64,000 nucleotides of DNA from Tetracentron sinense (lineage: Eukaryota > Streptophyta > Magnoliopsida > Trochodendrales > Trochodendraceae). Position 1 is the first letter of the stretch. Every line of letters starts with the position of its first letter. The notes under the pieces were generated by a model, which worked only from the letters and a program-made list of their open reading frames with translations, searched no databases and was not told the origin of the DNA. Positions 24,901-39,900 of the stretch are shown here, piece by piece. The stretch lies in NCBI GenBank assembly GCA_015143295.1, contig JABCRI010001125.1, positions 62,001 through 126,000 of the forward strand, in the 5' to 3' direction. Position numbers and translations under genes: made by a program.

Positions 24901-27900
24901 AGAATATACCATTGAAACATGAATGTAATTTATCCTGTCTTGAATATCTTAAACAATGTCACTATATTTATATTTCATAGTTAATTATCTTTTATCGGAA
25001 GTTCCATTTATACTTTGGAAATACAGGATAGTGCCTGTAATTTGTATTCATGATATTATGGGTCTATACTAAACAAGTGGTGTAGGGATTGCAATGGGCT
25101 GGGGGCCAGACTTACCTCATCCTATGACAGCACTATTAGGGGTGTATTCGAGCCGAGTTGGCCTAGTTTGAGCTTGGCTTGAACATGCTTTGAGGTCGGC
25201 TTGAGCTTGGCTTGAGCTTGGCTTGAGCTTGATTCGAGCTCGAATGTTTAGGATTGAGCTTGTCTTGAACAAGCTTGATCGAGCTCGAGCTCCATTCAAG
25301 CTCGAAATTCATTCAAGCCGAGCCAAGCTCGGGTTGGCTGAAGCTTGATTCACTAAATTATTTAATTTAATTTTAATACAGTGCTTATTAATAAATTATA
25401 ATACAAAAACTTACAAAATAAATAATACATTCGTATGCGAAAATAAGATTTGGGAGTAGTTCTTCGGTCCGAAGAGTGGAGAGTTAGATCATAGTTTTTG
25501 CTTTTAACTTTATAATTTTTTTTTTCATTATTATCTCTTAAACTTATTTGTTATAAATTTATTACAATCTATAATAAACAAAAGTTAAAAATATTGTTTT
25601 GTAATATATATATATATATATCGAGCCAAGTCGAGCTCAAGCCAAACCGAGCCTTAAACGAGCCAAGCTTCAGGCCGAGCCGAATCAAACATGGTTTGGC
25701 TTCAGCTTGGCTTGGTTAAACATTTGAGCTCAAATAAAAGTTTGACTTGATTTGAAGCTTCAAGCCGAGCCAAATCAAACATGGTCTGGCTTGAGCTTGG
25801 CTTGTTTAAACATTTGAGCTCAAATAAAAGTTTGACTTGATTCGTTCAAACTTGAAATGCCAACTTGAGCTTGGCTCAAACGAGCCGAGCAGAGTTGAGC
25901 ATCGAGCTAGCTTGGCTTGAGTGCAGCCCTAAGCACTATGCCAGCCCAGGCCTGGCTTTGGGCAGATAAGTGCCAGTCCTGGCCAAGCTCAAAATAACTT
26001 CTTTGGGCCTGTGGCCTGGCCAAGTGCTATCACATCATTACTGGGCCTAAAAACTGGCAATAACAATGTCTAATAATAAATTTATACACACAAACACTAG
26101 TAAAAATACACGCGCATTTTCTTTTCATTTTGATCTATAATATTGTTGCTTGATCGATAAAAAAACTATTTCTGCATTGAAAAATAATATTTTGAGCCAC
26201 ATCTTAGCTGTATGTTGATATATGTTATGATTCATGTGATGTGCCCATATTATATTCCTTTTTGGATATATTATTTTGTAATGAGCTAGACCATTTATTA
26301 TGTGTAGCTTTGACTCTTGAAAGCTTTGGACTCGCATGATTGCTTATTTCACCTATTATTTATTTCAGTTTTCCTATTTTAAAATATTGTTTTCTGTTAT
26401 ACTATAGTTTTAAGTGTATTGATACTTTTTTTTATCGGTAATCAGAATAGGTATATATAAGTATATATAAGTAAAAAGGAAATAACAGTGAAAAGTTCAC
26501 AAAAGGGTGAACTAAGGGAAACAAAACTATCTGCATCACAAGTCTAAGAAGAAAAGATATCCCCCAAGGGTCCCCACTATTTTCTACCATAGAGCACCAA
26601 TCTGAAACTAGCTGGTGGGCTTGAGACTCGATCCAGGGGATGATCAATGAAGTGTCTCTACAAGTAGATGAACCGAAGGGAACAAACACAGTAGAGCTAC
26701 TTAAACCTACTATCTAACTATCAACAATACAAACTAATCCGGCCCAAAATTACATAGGCCCACTCAAATCAGGAATAGACAAATTGTAGGCCAAGATCGT
26801 CAAAACCCTTCTTGATGGAACACCACAAAATAAGGAGCCGACGACACCTTTGATGCACCCGCTCTAAAGGAGAGGTCAAATTATCAAATACTTGTTCTTC
26901 TCCCTCTAGATGTACCTACCAATGGCCCTTGGAAGAGGTCCCATATAACCGATAACAGAGCCTCCAACTCTCCCGTAATCCATCAAGATAAAAAGTTTTG
27001 TAAGGAACATGGAAAGGTCTTAGAGACCCTAAACAAGAGAGAAAGTGACTCCAAAGACCCAAAGCAAAGGGGCAATGCAATAAATGGTGATCTACGGATT
27101 CCTCAAGCTCAAGGCACATCACATGAAACACCTGTTAGCCAGCCTCCATCCTCTACTTTACAAGTGATCGCACACAAAGATGCCGACCTGAGAAAGAAGG
27201 ATATTTTAGATAGAACAGTGGGGTTCCACACAGAGCGATATGGAAAGGGATGACTGGGAGTAACATACATTGCCTACACAAAAAATCTCACAGAGCGATA
27301 TGGGAAAGGCCTCTCCTTTGACACACTTGCTCCAAAGAAGAGGCCAAATCATCAAATACTCGTCTGTTCCTCTCCCTACAGATGGACCAACCAATGGCCT
27401 TTGGAAGAAGGGCCCATATAACCGATAACGGAGTCTCCAACTCTCCTGTGATGCAACAAGATAAAAAGTCTTGGAAGGAGCAGAGAAAGGTCCAAGAGAC
27501 CCCAGACAATAGAGAAAGTGACTCCAAATGCCCGAAGCAAAGGGGCAATGCAATAGTAGGTGATCTACAAATTCCTCAACTTCAAGGCACATGAAACACC
27601 TGTTAGCTAGCCTCCACCCTCTACTTTGCAAGTGATCACACGTAAGGATTTTATCCAAAGATGCCGATTAGAGAAAGAAGGAAATTTTAGATAGAACACT
27701 AGGGTTCCACACAGAGTGATATGGAAAGGGACGACTGGGAGTAACATACATTGTCTGCACAAAGGATCTCACAGAGCGATATGGAAAGGGACGACTAGAT
27801 ACTTATGTTATCAGTATACAATAGTTTTTAAGTTTATATTGATACTTATGTTATCAGTTCTTGAAATACCAATGCTTGTTTCTTGGTTCCATACTGTTTC

Positions 27901-30900
27901 CATGGTTTCCAAAATTTCTACAATATTACCATTGAATTCAATAATTTCAATGAATTGTTTCCACTTTCTAGGTGACTGAATTTTATATCGAAACTAAAGT
28001 TTATAACCTTGGTTGGCAGTGGAATGAATGTTTGATTACCTTCATGTGTATAGTGGGTAATCTAAGATTCTAAGGGTAATAAACATGTCAGGACTTCCTG
28101 GAGGTCCCTTGTATCACACTCTTCATTTAGTTGAAAAGAACTAAAGGAGAAGAAAGAAATATATTGAAACCCTTTTATATTTATGGGGTAAACGTACAGG
28201 CAGTAGTTTGGCTATAATGGAGTGTATTATGGCCTGTTTCTTATGTTCTCCTTTATTGTGAGCTTTTTGATAAGTCCGCACCTCTTTCAAGAAGCATTTT
28301 GGATTTCCTTCATGTGTATTATGGAGATCTAGGGAAAATAATCATGTTAGGAGCCTTCTGAAGACCTTAGGCTATACTCCTAATTCTAAAGACCTATAGG
28401 AGACAAAAGAAATAGACTGAATCCCTCTTATATTTATGGGGTAAACTTATAGACAGCAGTTTGGTTATCATGGAGTGTACTGCAGTCTCTTTTTAACGTG
28501 CTACATTATTGTGAGCTGTTTGACAATTCTCCACCCCTCTTCCAAGAGGCATACCCATGCATATTTATATTTTTATCCTGAATTACTATGTTTTTGTGCA
28601 TTCGTTTTTGTTTTTGAGTTTCTTGATTTTCATGCATTCCTTGTATTAACTTTGTTCTTTTCCTCTTTCTTCCTTTAGGCCTATGTCCAACAGCTAGAGA
28701 GTAGCCGACTGAAGCTAACCCAACTTGAGCAGGAGCTCCAGCGAGCTCGCCAGCAGGTTTGATTAAATTATCCTTTCGGTATCCCGTCTAATGTAAAATG
28801 ATTTTCTTTCCAGTTTCAGTCTTAACAAGTTTACAAAGTTTGTATTTTCCTTTTTGGTTTCTTTTCTTTTGTGTAGGGCATCTTCATATCAAGCTCAGGA
28901 GACCAATCTCATTCAATGAGCGGCAATGGTATTCCCACTTTCTTCTGCCCTCATTTATTCCTCTAATAAGGTGGTATATGCATGAAAATAAAAATCGCCG
29001 AAACCAATACGAAACGGACGATATGTATAGGTATCGCTAGCCCCTGTACGATATTTATATTGATGCGAAACGGGCGATACGTATCGTTTATTAGTTTTTT
29101 ATGTTTTCATTCATTGTGGAATTGTAATTGTGTAAGCTACTATGTCTTTGAGTTGCTTCCTATGACTTTATATTTGGTAAATTTGGTTCTATAACTCATT
29201 TGTTTTTTTTTTGTTTTTTAAATTTAATTTAATTTTTAAAAAACATTAAAAAATTATATGTATCGTCCGTAACGGTACGTATAGGTTTCGGTTGGGACAG
29301 ATACATCTCCCGAAACCATATTTTTAATCCTTGGGTATATGTGTTTTAATCGATAAAAAAGGTGGTATATGAATTTTGTGCTGTTTTTTTTTTTAAATCT
29401 TGGCACAGGAGACAAATTTCTGATGATTGCATAATGAGCTTTTGCTTTGTTGCGAGAGGTCTTCTAAATAGTTAATGGAGGTCCATAGCAAAATGATATC
29501 AAATTATCAATTATCATAATAAAAGTTTAAACTTTAATTTAACTACACATTTGTATTTGGAAATAAGCATGTTTTGCCTACTGATTGTGGGACTTCCTGC
29601 AAGTAGCTTCAAGAATATCTCTCAGATTAAAACACAATCATTATTTCTGTTGTGTTAATAGTTCAGATAAAAATACTTGTTCATATGCATTTTATATGTT
29701 TGCTAAAAATCTGGTCCATAGCTATCTCGTGTATAGTTTACTGATTTCTAAAATGATATCAAATTATCAATTATCATAATAAAAGTTTAAACGTTAATTT
29801 AACTACACATTTGTATTTGGAAATAAGTATGTTTTGCCTACTGATTATGATACCAATCCTATATCGTTCAATAGTCATGCAGATTTTTTTTAGCAAACAT
29901 ATAAAATGCGTATGAACAAGTATTTTTATCTCAACTATTAACACTAGAAATAATGATTTTGTTTTAATCTGAGAGATATTCTTGAAGCTACTTGCAGGAA
30001 GTCCCATATAATTGTTTGTAGTTTTGACTTCTTTTGTTTGTTTTGTGTCTTTTTACCCCTGTTAGTATCCCAATTTACTGCATTGTATATGTATTAGACA
30101 TCTACCATTACGTTTCGTTTCATGTTTATCTTAGCATCCCAAATGCATAATTGTGCAAGAAATTTGCTTTAAGATTACATTGAACAAACTCGTAAATGCA
30201 TTAGTTATGCTAGTAATGACGCCTGTGCTTTTTCCTTTTCTTTTTTCCTCCAAGAGTTTATTGTCTCTCTTTTCTCTAGATGCCTGTTTACCTTTTGAAT
30301 GTTTGTTGGACTGCAATTATTTATCCAAGAGGGGATCATTATTTCATCATAATTACATTGAGATCTCCCAAAATATACACAAGAATCTCTAATCTCGTAT
30401 TTGTGCACGAATTCGGTTGGTTGCTTTGGAATGGGCGGGTCTAAACAGCGTGGGGGAGGAACTTCGAGAAGTGCTAGGTTGAGCTCCGCATTGGCCGGGG
30501 AAACTAGGCTAGGAGTCAGAACTGTTTCTTTTTCATCTTATCGCACTTGAGTTTATTTGCTTGTAAACTCTTGTTTCACATATGTTATTGCTCCTATATC
30601 CTAGTCCTTATATTTATATATTGCTTGATTACTGATAAAAAAAAAATCTTCAATCTATCTATATCTATAATGATAGAAACGTCTACTATGTAGAGAAAGT
30701 ACCAACTACCTTCTTTGTTTCTCGATTTTTCCTTCTTATACTATTACAAATTTAGTCAAGCTACTTGGATTTTTTCTTATACTTTTATTATTTTGTTATT
30801 GTTTATGTGCCTCTAAAGTTTTCAAAATTTTTAATGAATTTTACTAATTGCGAAATTAAGTAGTGGAGATACGAAAAAAGTGAAGGGTTGAGATCATCCC

Positions 30901-33900
30901 ATCACTTGCATAAATCGGCTATTCCGACCGTTCGAGCGATGCTACGCCGATGTTCGATGTTGTCGAAGAGGAGGAGGATCAAGAAGGTGGTTTTGAGGAA
31001 GAGAGAGGAACTATGATCCCATGGAGGAAATATAATGTTGTAGAGAAAACCAAGTTGCTAGGAGCTCTCATAAAATACATAATCACTCATCAATAAGCAG
31101 TGTAGTCAAAGCGTCTAGGCAATGCCTAGGCGATAGGGGGTTCCCTAGGCGATGCGATGCCTAGGCGATGAAAATTTATTTATTTTGTTTGCATTATATT
31201 ATATATATAATTTTATATAAGAATTAATGAGTGCCTGCCTAGATCATGAACTAGGCGATAGGGATCCTGGCTAGGCGAGGCGGTGGCCTAGGCGACATTT
31301 TGACTACACTGTCAATAAAGCCAACCCTAAGTAACCAGAGCGGGAGTGAGAAAGCGCCAAATTTCAATTTATGATTGCGTCGAGAGCGCCTCCAGAGCGT
31401 CGGTATATATATATCTTTAAAATTACTTTTATACTCAATCACAAGATTATGAAAAATTACCAAAACTTTAGTGTATAATCCAAAAAAATGAGCTTAAATG
31501 AGTATGCCCAAAAAATAAATGATAAGCTCACACATTTGCGGCTTTTATGGTTTAAAAAACTTCTTATCCTGTTTCTTTCAATAAGGTAAAAATAAAACTT
31601 AAAATTAAATAAAGTTGAAAAGACTTAAGGTGGATTGACACTTGACTGTACACAAAAATTCCATGAAAAAAAAAGTGAAAAGATGGGGTCTTTTCCTTTG
31701 AGCGTTAACCCCACTACTTAGGGTAAAAATGGGAACTTTTATAAAGAAATCGAAAGACAACCTGTTCCGTGTTTCGTCTTCCTAACTAAACGAGTTACAG
31801 AGGCGAAAACAGTCGCCATTAACGGGGAAGATTGAAGCTTTGTGCACATACAATTCTCGCTTTCTCTCTTAACAGATGACACTGTGCTCTACGAGAAGGA
31901 AAATCGCGCTCCACGATAAGGAAAACCGTGCTCCCATGGCAATTCGCTCTCAAACTGTGAGAGCGGGAGCGGACAGGTAAATAGGTGGTTTGGGTTGTTG
32001 CTAAGGGCCAACCCATTATTTATAGAATCTCCCAAAGAGGGATCCCTTTATAGTTAGGATCAATTCTTTTCGGTTGGGATTTGATTTGATACCATCTCAA
32101 CAGCTCAACAAGTTGATTTTAACTGCCTTAGGACGCCATGACTAGGTCCATCTTAAGCATCATCCGTCTGATAGTAGATCATAGGTTCAGGAAATGGTCC
32201 ATGGTGACTTTTTAATTGATAAATCTAACCATGGCGTCGCCGCATTGCAAACCTTAACATATTCCTCGGTTCTCTCCAAACCACAAGTTCCAGATAACCC
32301 CCGAAAGATAGATTAAAGTATTTATAAGGCGGTGCAGGAGCCTTTAAGGTACTCATTAAACTAGAAGGAATTACAAGTGAGCTAAGATGGTGCCATGTAG
32401 CCGTGTCTAAAATCCACCATCAGCATTAATCAACATTAGTCCCCTGCCTGATAGAGTGCCCAAGAATAGCGGTCCCATCAGCCACTCATATTTGGCGATA
32501 AACTCAAATGTAAGTGATCAATGATAGATTCATGTATCCATCATATTGTAGCAAACGCACATTAATAAATTCATTGAATGATTAGCTATGTAAGAAAATG
32601 CAAGACAATTAACCATCTTAGGGTGGATGGGCCAACAACAATATAAATCAACCATCTTTGGGTGGTGAGCCCAAATCTCAACAAATTAACCATCCTTGGG
32701 TGGTTAGCCCTAATCACAACAAATTAACCATCTTTGGGTGGTTAGCCCTGCAAAATGAATTGACCATCTTTGGGTGGTTAGCCCCACAAAACGAATTGAC
32801 TATCTTTGGGTGGTTGGCCCTGCAAAATGAATTGACCATTTTTGAGTGGTTAGCCCTGTCAAACGAATTGACCATCTTTGGGTGATTAGCCCCGTAAAAC
32901 GAATTGACCATCTTTAGGTGGTTAACCGTGTCAAGATGTGGTCACTTTCTTCAACCTATATGGAGATGAAAAAATTAATTAACTCGTACATCGGCAAGTT
33001 GCTTGTCATTACTCGTACATAGGCAAGTTTCTTTACTGTGAAGGAGATTTGAAGGCGTGGGACTAATACACCCCTCAGTGGGAATCAATCCTCTGTTGGG
33101 CAGGAACCTTTCTCCGCCTTTAGGCCTTTAGTACGCGTTCCACGAAGATGAGTAATGATACTCGTGCCACAACTCATAGGGATAATGGAGATTTGACGAC
33201 GTCCCATATCACCTTCTTGCCATTAGCCTGGGGTAAGCAGTGCTGCCGGGATAGGTCGTCCATGCCTAGGGGAAATGGTGGCGACGTTCCACTCATAGAC
33301 CTCCTGATGAAGCTCCTAGGTTGACGAAGCTCCTAGGTTCAGCTCGAGGCACGTGTGTCGTCGAGATAGGATGTGGGGTACGCGTGCGTACTCGTGCCTC
33401 CATTCCTATGGGGATATTATGACATTTCCTTTTATAATCCCAATTGAGAGCCTATGTAGGAGTGCCAAAGATTGGAGAATGAAATCGGCGTTTCATGGCA
33501 TTTCACAATCCGCCAAAGATTGGAGAATGAAATCAGCATATCATGGCGTTACATAAGCCGCCAAAGATCGGAGAATAAAATTGGTGTGCTATGGTGCTAA
33601 GCAATCCACCGAAAATCCGATGGAGAATAAGGTGGTTACAAACACGTCGAAAATTCGATGGAGAATAAGGCGGTTACAAACATGCCAAAAATCTGATGGA
33701 GAATAAGGCGGTTACAAACACGCCGAAAATCCGATGGAGAATAAGGTGATTACAAACACGCCGAAAATCCGATGGAGAATAAGGCGATTACAAACACACC
33801 GAAAATCAGATGGAGAGAATAAGGCGGTTACAAACTCGTCAAAAATCCGATAGAGAATAAGGTGACCACAATCTATCATATTTGATGGAGAATACTTTGT

Positions 33901-36900
33901 ACACGAACCACTCTCTGCCCAAGGATCATATCTGTTGATACGAAATGTTAGGGCGGTATATATCATCATGTGATCTTGGCGTATACAGATGGAAACACAT
34001 TCTTGTTCGACTTGGTGTTAAGATTTCTTGTAGCAACCCTAGTTGTTAAAGGCGTCGCCTCAGGTGGTCAGCTGGGCTCAGGCGACTAATCCCCTCGGGC
34101 GGTCATTATTAAAAATCTGATATATGCAATATTATTATTGTTTAAGGATATAAAAATTAATTTTATTTGAATATGATAGTTTAATAAACAAAAAAATATG
34201 TTATTTTATATACTTATCATTTCTTTTACAATATAATATGATATAATTTGTATATCCAACAAAAAATGTTTGCAGATAGAAGAAGAAAGAAGAGACGAAT
34301 GATGTCAAGTATGTTTCTCTTATGTTAACCCATTCTCTCTCTCAATGGGTGGACTAATTAGTCTCTTCCTCTATTTATGGATGGACCATATAGTCTCCAT
34401 CTGTTTTTTTTTGCATGGATGTTAAAGTACAACTGGGCTTAGGCGGCCTAATAACAAAAAAGAGCCTTTAAATGTTTCAAATTCCTTCTAGGACCCCCAA
34501 ACTCTCATAAACCTATATTTAAAGGGGTATTTTATAATTTAAATAAGTGCAGGTCCCATAGTTATGTATTTTACTTATCATATATTATTTTTATTACTTA
34601 TCTTGAGTATAATCGAGAAAAGAAAGAAATGAGAGTAAGAGGTACGACATCTCCCTCTCTTCTCTCTCCTCTGTTCAGCGTCATATTTGTTTGTCGGACT
34701 ATTTTTCAACTTTTTATCCAGTCTTCTATTTTCTCTCCTCTTTCCTCTCCTTCCTCTCTCTTTCCTGTTGGGCTGACTATTTTTTATCCCTCACAATTCC
34801 TCTCTCCCCCTTTCAGCAGTCATTGTAGACTTAATTTTGTATTCCAACACTTGAAATCCCCTTTTATTATTCTTAGAACTGTCTTTAGGGATGGTTCTAT
34901 CAAAGTGCATTTTGACAATGGTGTAATTTATATGAATGTAGGGCCCCTTATAAAAGGAAATGCATCATACATAGATCTCATATTAGGGGAAATTTCTGCA
35001 GCAAAAAGTTCATTAGGCGACGCCTCGGGCGTCTCATCTTAGGTGTCCATGGAGTATATCGCCTAGTCGCCTTGACAACCATGGTAGCAGCTTTCATTTT
35101 ATCATGCAAAACAGTTGGCGTGATATCCAATATGGAGAAGCGTGTCGATGATGTTGTAAGTCAGATTGTACTGATACCAGCTAGCAAGACGACAAGATCC
35201 AATCATGGAGGCATATGCCCAAGTGGCAGTAGATCAAATTGTGCCAATATTAGCTAGTAAGTTAGCAAGGTCTAACATGGTGGTACATGCCCAAGTGGAA
35301 AAATTGGATCATCTAAGTAGGCATGTAAATAATCGATTAGTACAAAATATATGATTATCATGAAATAAAGGAGGTTTCATTATGAGCTCAATGTTTTTAT
35401 CAGGCGTCAGATCGGAAAATTCCATACACCAATGGGTGCTTTGGCAATCAACTTAGATGCCAAGATAGTCAAGGTTCAAATGACACCTGATCAAATACCA
35501 TCAGAAAAATATACATACAAAGACAAAGATGTATATACTTGCAAAGACAAAGATGTCTATATAGTCCCATGCCCGTAGAGGTGTAAGGCCTATGACGCCT
35601 ATCACAGGCATCCGAAAGAGCTAACCAAAATTGTTACCATAAGAAAGGGTGTTTGAGCAAATCATTTCAATTGCAGCTGAGCAAAACTCAAGTCGTAAAG
35701 CTCCCTGTGGGCGAGATCACCTAGGCATTATAGCATATGAAATTAATTAGTATGAATTATGAGCATTATTCTGGTTAGGGCATCAAGCCCCCATTGGAAA
35801 TGTCTGTGCCCAAAAGCATTTAGCCAAAATCAGTGAGTATTTAATAATGCATATTCTTACACTAAAGCCATCTGTAGGTGGGCATCGCACATTGCTGCAC
35901 TATTGGTTCAAATTGTTATCAAACTCAAATCATGAAAAATAATTTGTGAGATTGGGCGTCATCCACACTACCAGATTGGGATATCAAAATTGCAGAAGTC
36001 TAAGCAACAAGCACTATGAGCACTACCATGGTTAGATGCAAGGTTCTAAATGTCAATATCGCTTGACATGTGGAGTCGCGGAAAAAAGATATATCGGAGA
36101 TATATAGTTTATTAATGCTTTTTGGAAATTGGTAAAAAATAGGGCAAAACATGGAATTTTGTAAAACTAGATCTTAATACACCTTTGAGAATAAAAACAT
36201 TAAAAAAAAATGTATATAAGAGATGCAATGAGAAGAGAGCAATGATATGCACTGACGAGTGACGATAATGTATGATTGATTCATGTTTCATTCATTTCTC
36301 AATCAATCATAAATCCATAATTTATAAGATTCATAATAATACAAACATACTTAAAATACTGCATAGTGGATCACCAATAAATAATAATGTCAAACAAGTA
36401 GAACCTCTATTTTTTATTTAAATGCGCGGGTGTAATTATGTAAAAAGAAGTGGATGTAATTTTATTTAATTGTGCGAGACTCCTTTTCAAGTTTTTAATA
36501 TATATATATATTTATTTATTTATTTTAGATGTAGTCTATTGAGTGTTGTTGAAGTGATTACAAGTTTAATGTAATCAAGTCAGACCTCTATGCCAAAATA
36601 CAAAATATAAAGGTTTTTTTTTATCTATATTTTTTTTAACAAGTTAGAAAATATAATTTTAGTTCTTTTACAAATTATGGAGTTTATTTTTTTTATCTGA
36701 ATGAGTCGTGACCATGGGAGTGAGAGGGAGGTAAAGGGAACTGTTTATATTTGTTTTACTTTTTTAATTGATTAAGAATTTTTTTACTTTTAATGTTTTT
36801 AAATAATATATTGAATTAATATTTAGTAATTTTATATATCATTTTGAGTGAAATAAGGTATATTATTTGGTCGATGTTACTATGTATATTTTTAAGAATT

Positions 36901-39900
36901 ATTAGCTAGTAATAATAATAATATAACATTATTAAAATTCATAACTAAATATAATTTTCCATGAATTTCAAGTATAATCCTTCAAATAAAATAAAAGGTC
37001 TTATAATAAAATTTTTAATACTTTTTTTTTGAATTGGGTGTAAAATATAAATCAATATTAGTTTTTAATATAATATAAATCAACATTAAGTTTATAACAT
37101 ATTATTTTTGTCATATAATATACTTTTTTACATGACGCATCACTTTTAGAAATTTTTTGTACTAAAAATATTTTTAAAAAATCTGAAAACCAAGGTTAGA
37201 TGCTTTGTTCGGTTATTCATAAAGGTTAGTAAATTTTTAACCCTAGTTATAGACTTATAGGTAGTTAAAAGGAGACTGTATTTTTTTTAAAATTATAAAA
37301 GTCAAGATTGAAACACTCAAGGAAGTATGTTTAATGAGGTTATGCGTGACCTTAGCATTACCCTTGTTAGGGTTTTTTTTTTTATTGTTAGGGTTAAAAC
37401 ATTAAAGAAATATTTTTAATGAGATCAAGAGAGTGACCCTAGCATTACCCTTGTTATGATTAATGAGATCAAGAGTGACCCTAGCAATACCCTTGTTAGG
37501 GTTAAAATACAAGAGCCCTACCCTTCATTTTCATTCGATCAACCCAAAAAAAAAAAGGGTCAGAGGCAGAGCTTTGGAAAGGAATAGGGGACCTTGTGTG
37601 ATGCGTCTGGCTTTTGCTATCGGTGACTCAACCCCCCACGGCGACGACGACGGGTACGAGGTCTTGCCTCTTTTTCCTTCTTCTTTCTTCTCCTCTCAAG
37701 TCTCAACCCTTTTTCCTTTTTTTTTTTTTTGGTTCGATCGATTGCAAAATCCAAAGTCTCAACCATTGGAGTTTTGTAAGGATGAGAATCACGTAGCCTA
37801 TAGGGACTGATGAACCCCTATGACTTTTCTTTTTTTTTGCGAAACATTGGGATAAAATTTAAGATTCACGGATTTCGCTTGATATCGGTGAGAAATCGGC
37901 AATATATCTCCGATATCGGCCATATATCGACGATATCCTCCCGACATCATGTAAAAAATTCTTTATAGCGTGTAGATGTGTTGGCAGGTAGCGACCCAAC
38001 ATATATCGGTGATATATCGCCGATATTGTCGATTTTTTTATCCTTGGTTAGATGTCATTAAAATTGCTTATCTTCTGATGGACGCCAAGTGCGTCTCTAA
38101 CCTGGGTATCACATCCCTGCAATCCAATATGTGGCAAGAGAGTAACATTAAATCTATGGTGCCGAGTCCACAGAATTCAGTGGACCCAAACTATGTGGAT
38201 TTATGCATTTAATTCTCTAAATAGAATTAAATATCTAGAATTTAAAATTTCATGTAGATAGGAAAGATGGTTCAGGACTCCGAAGACTTGAATGATTATG
38301 TGTGGACTGGATAAGGTATGATTCTGAGCTTGAATAGCAATTGGGAAGCCGCCCATCAAATGGCATCCAATGATAGCAAGTTAGGCTGAATAGGTAGAGA
38401 TAGTAAATAATCTTGATGGTCTATAACCAGTACAACTGTTGTCAGCCACCATGCGTCATCATACACTCACGTTTCTTTGGCTTCCACTTTGTTTACACCG
38501 CCTTATATACCACACAATCTTTTTTCTACACTCATTGGTGTCTATTCCTCGGCTTTACCGCCTTCCATCATCTATTATGTATCACGTTACACGTGTTGCA
38601 TTCTTGATGAAGTCAACTCTAAAACACACTTCTTTTATAAGGCTTCTCAATGTGGTTCTGTTAACCATGGTTTTGTTAACCGTTCACCAAACCATTTTTT
38701 TTTTCCAGAGATTGATCAATCTGTATCTTTCTTATGAACCCACAATCCTCATAATTCCAAACACCGCAGAATTCTGTCCTTTTGACTCTTCTTTTAACTT
38801 TTGTCTATCTTGACATCTTTGCCCACAAATGCAAAAACTGCCGGTGCCACCAAGCTAGTGCCGTGGAGTTCAAGATGGGATTTGGACCGCTATAGCCTAT
38901 CATGCCTTGCTGTCCAAGCTTTCGTTCATCCCTTAGTAAAGTTTGACAGTGTGGCGGCTTGTTTAAGAAGCATGGCGTCTCCACTATCAACAAAGTACCT
39001 CCTTTGGGGACTTGACATGGGGATGCTTGAAGACTTTAGCATGAGCTGCCTTAGAACAAGACCTTGCACGAGTCTTTGCATACCTTGCAGGAGTGTTTGC
39101 ATAGGGGCATGCATGGTGACCTTGAAAAGAGGACGCCTTGGGGAAGAACTTGGCACAAAAAGCTTTGAGAGAGAGAATCAATCATGAAGTGGATTCAAGC
39201 TATGTGTATTTGAGATACACAATAGCATAACTTTGAGTAGCTTTCTTGTTTTCCAACTCTCCTCCCAACAACCTCTCTCTATATATTGAGACCGTACATA
39301 CCATCATTACTTGAAGTTCATGAGACCTTTGTTCAATTTGATGGTGACTCAAAAAGCTGATCAGAAATTTTTTACAGAGACTGGCGTACGTCTGGCGTAT
39401 TCTGTATTGGAGAATAATATGTAGTAGTATAATATGGTGTGATGAGACACACTGTATCTCATCATATATTTGAATTTGAATTAGATTACATTAGATTAGG
39501 TACGATAGATTTGATTGGAGTTTTGTTTCTATTTTAAATGTAATTCATCTTTATATAAACCCTACAAGGGCCATGGTAGAGATCATTGAAACTATTTAAT
39601 AAATTCCTTTTCTATCATGGTATCAGAGCTGGTGATCCACCGCCTATTTTGAATTTTTTTAATTTGATTTCACTTTTCCGGCAGGTGGTGCCGCCACCGC
39701 CCGCCGGGTGTGAAACCTTTGATTTTTATTTTTGTTTTAAATAAAAACCCTACTATCATCCTCTATACCTTTACAACCTCTAGTTCTCGTACTCATACTC
39801 ATGCCTCATGATCTCTCATTTTAAAGAACCTCTCAAAGGGTCCGAGTTTCTTTCGGCTACTCGGGTCTTGAAAAGCCCACGAAGAGGACCCATTCATTCC

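Noticed and set aside
32658-32911. Open frames on both strands with a repeated protein pattern
   Set aside because: They only translate the 37-42 bp minisatellite. The unit keeps a frame by chance, and there is no start context or domain.
32610-33870. Regularly spaced repeats that might suggest a CRISPR-like array
   Set aside because: Units are contiguous and degenerate with no unique spacers, and the genome is eukaryotic.
37463-37810. 115-aa ORF inside the 2-kb hAT element
   Set aside because: Low-complexity Phe/Ser-rich end, no transposase motif, no homology recognised. At most captured sequence.
38413-38813. Group of overlapping His/Ser-rich ORFs
   Set aside because: No domain, no consistent frame, and they lie in transposon-rich intron sequence.
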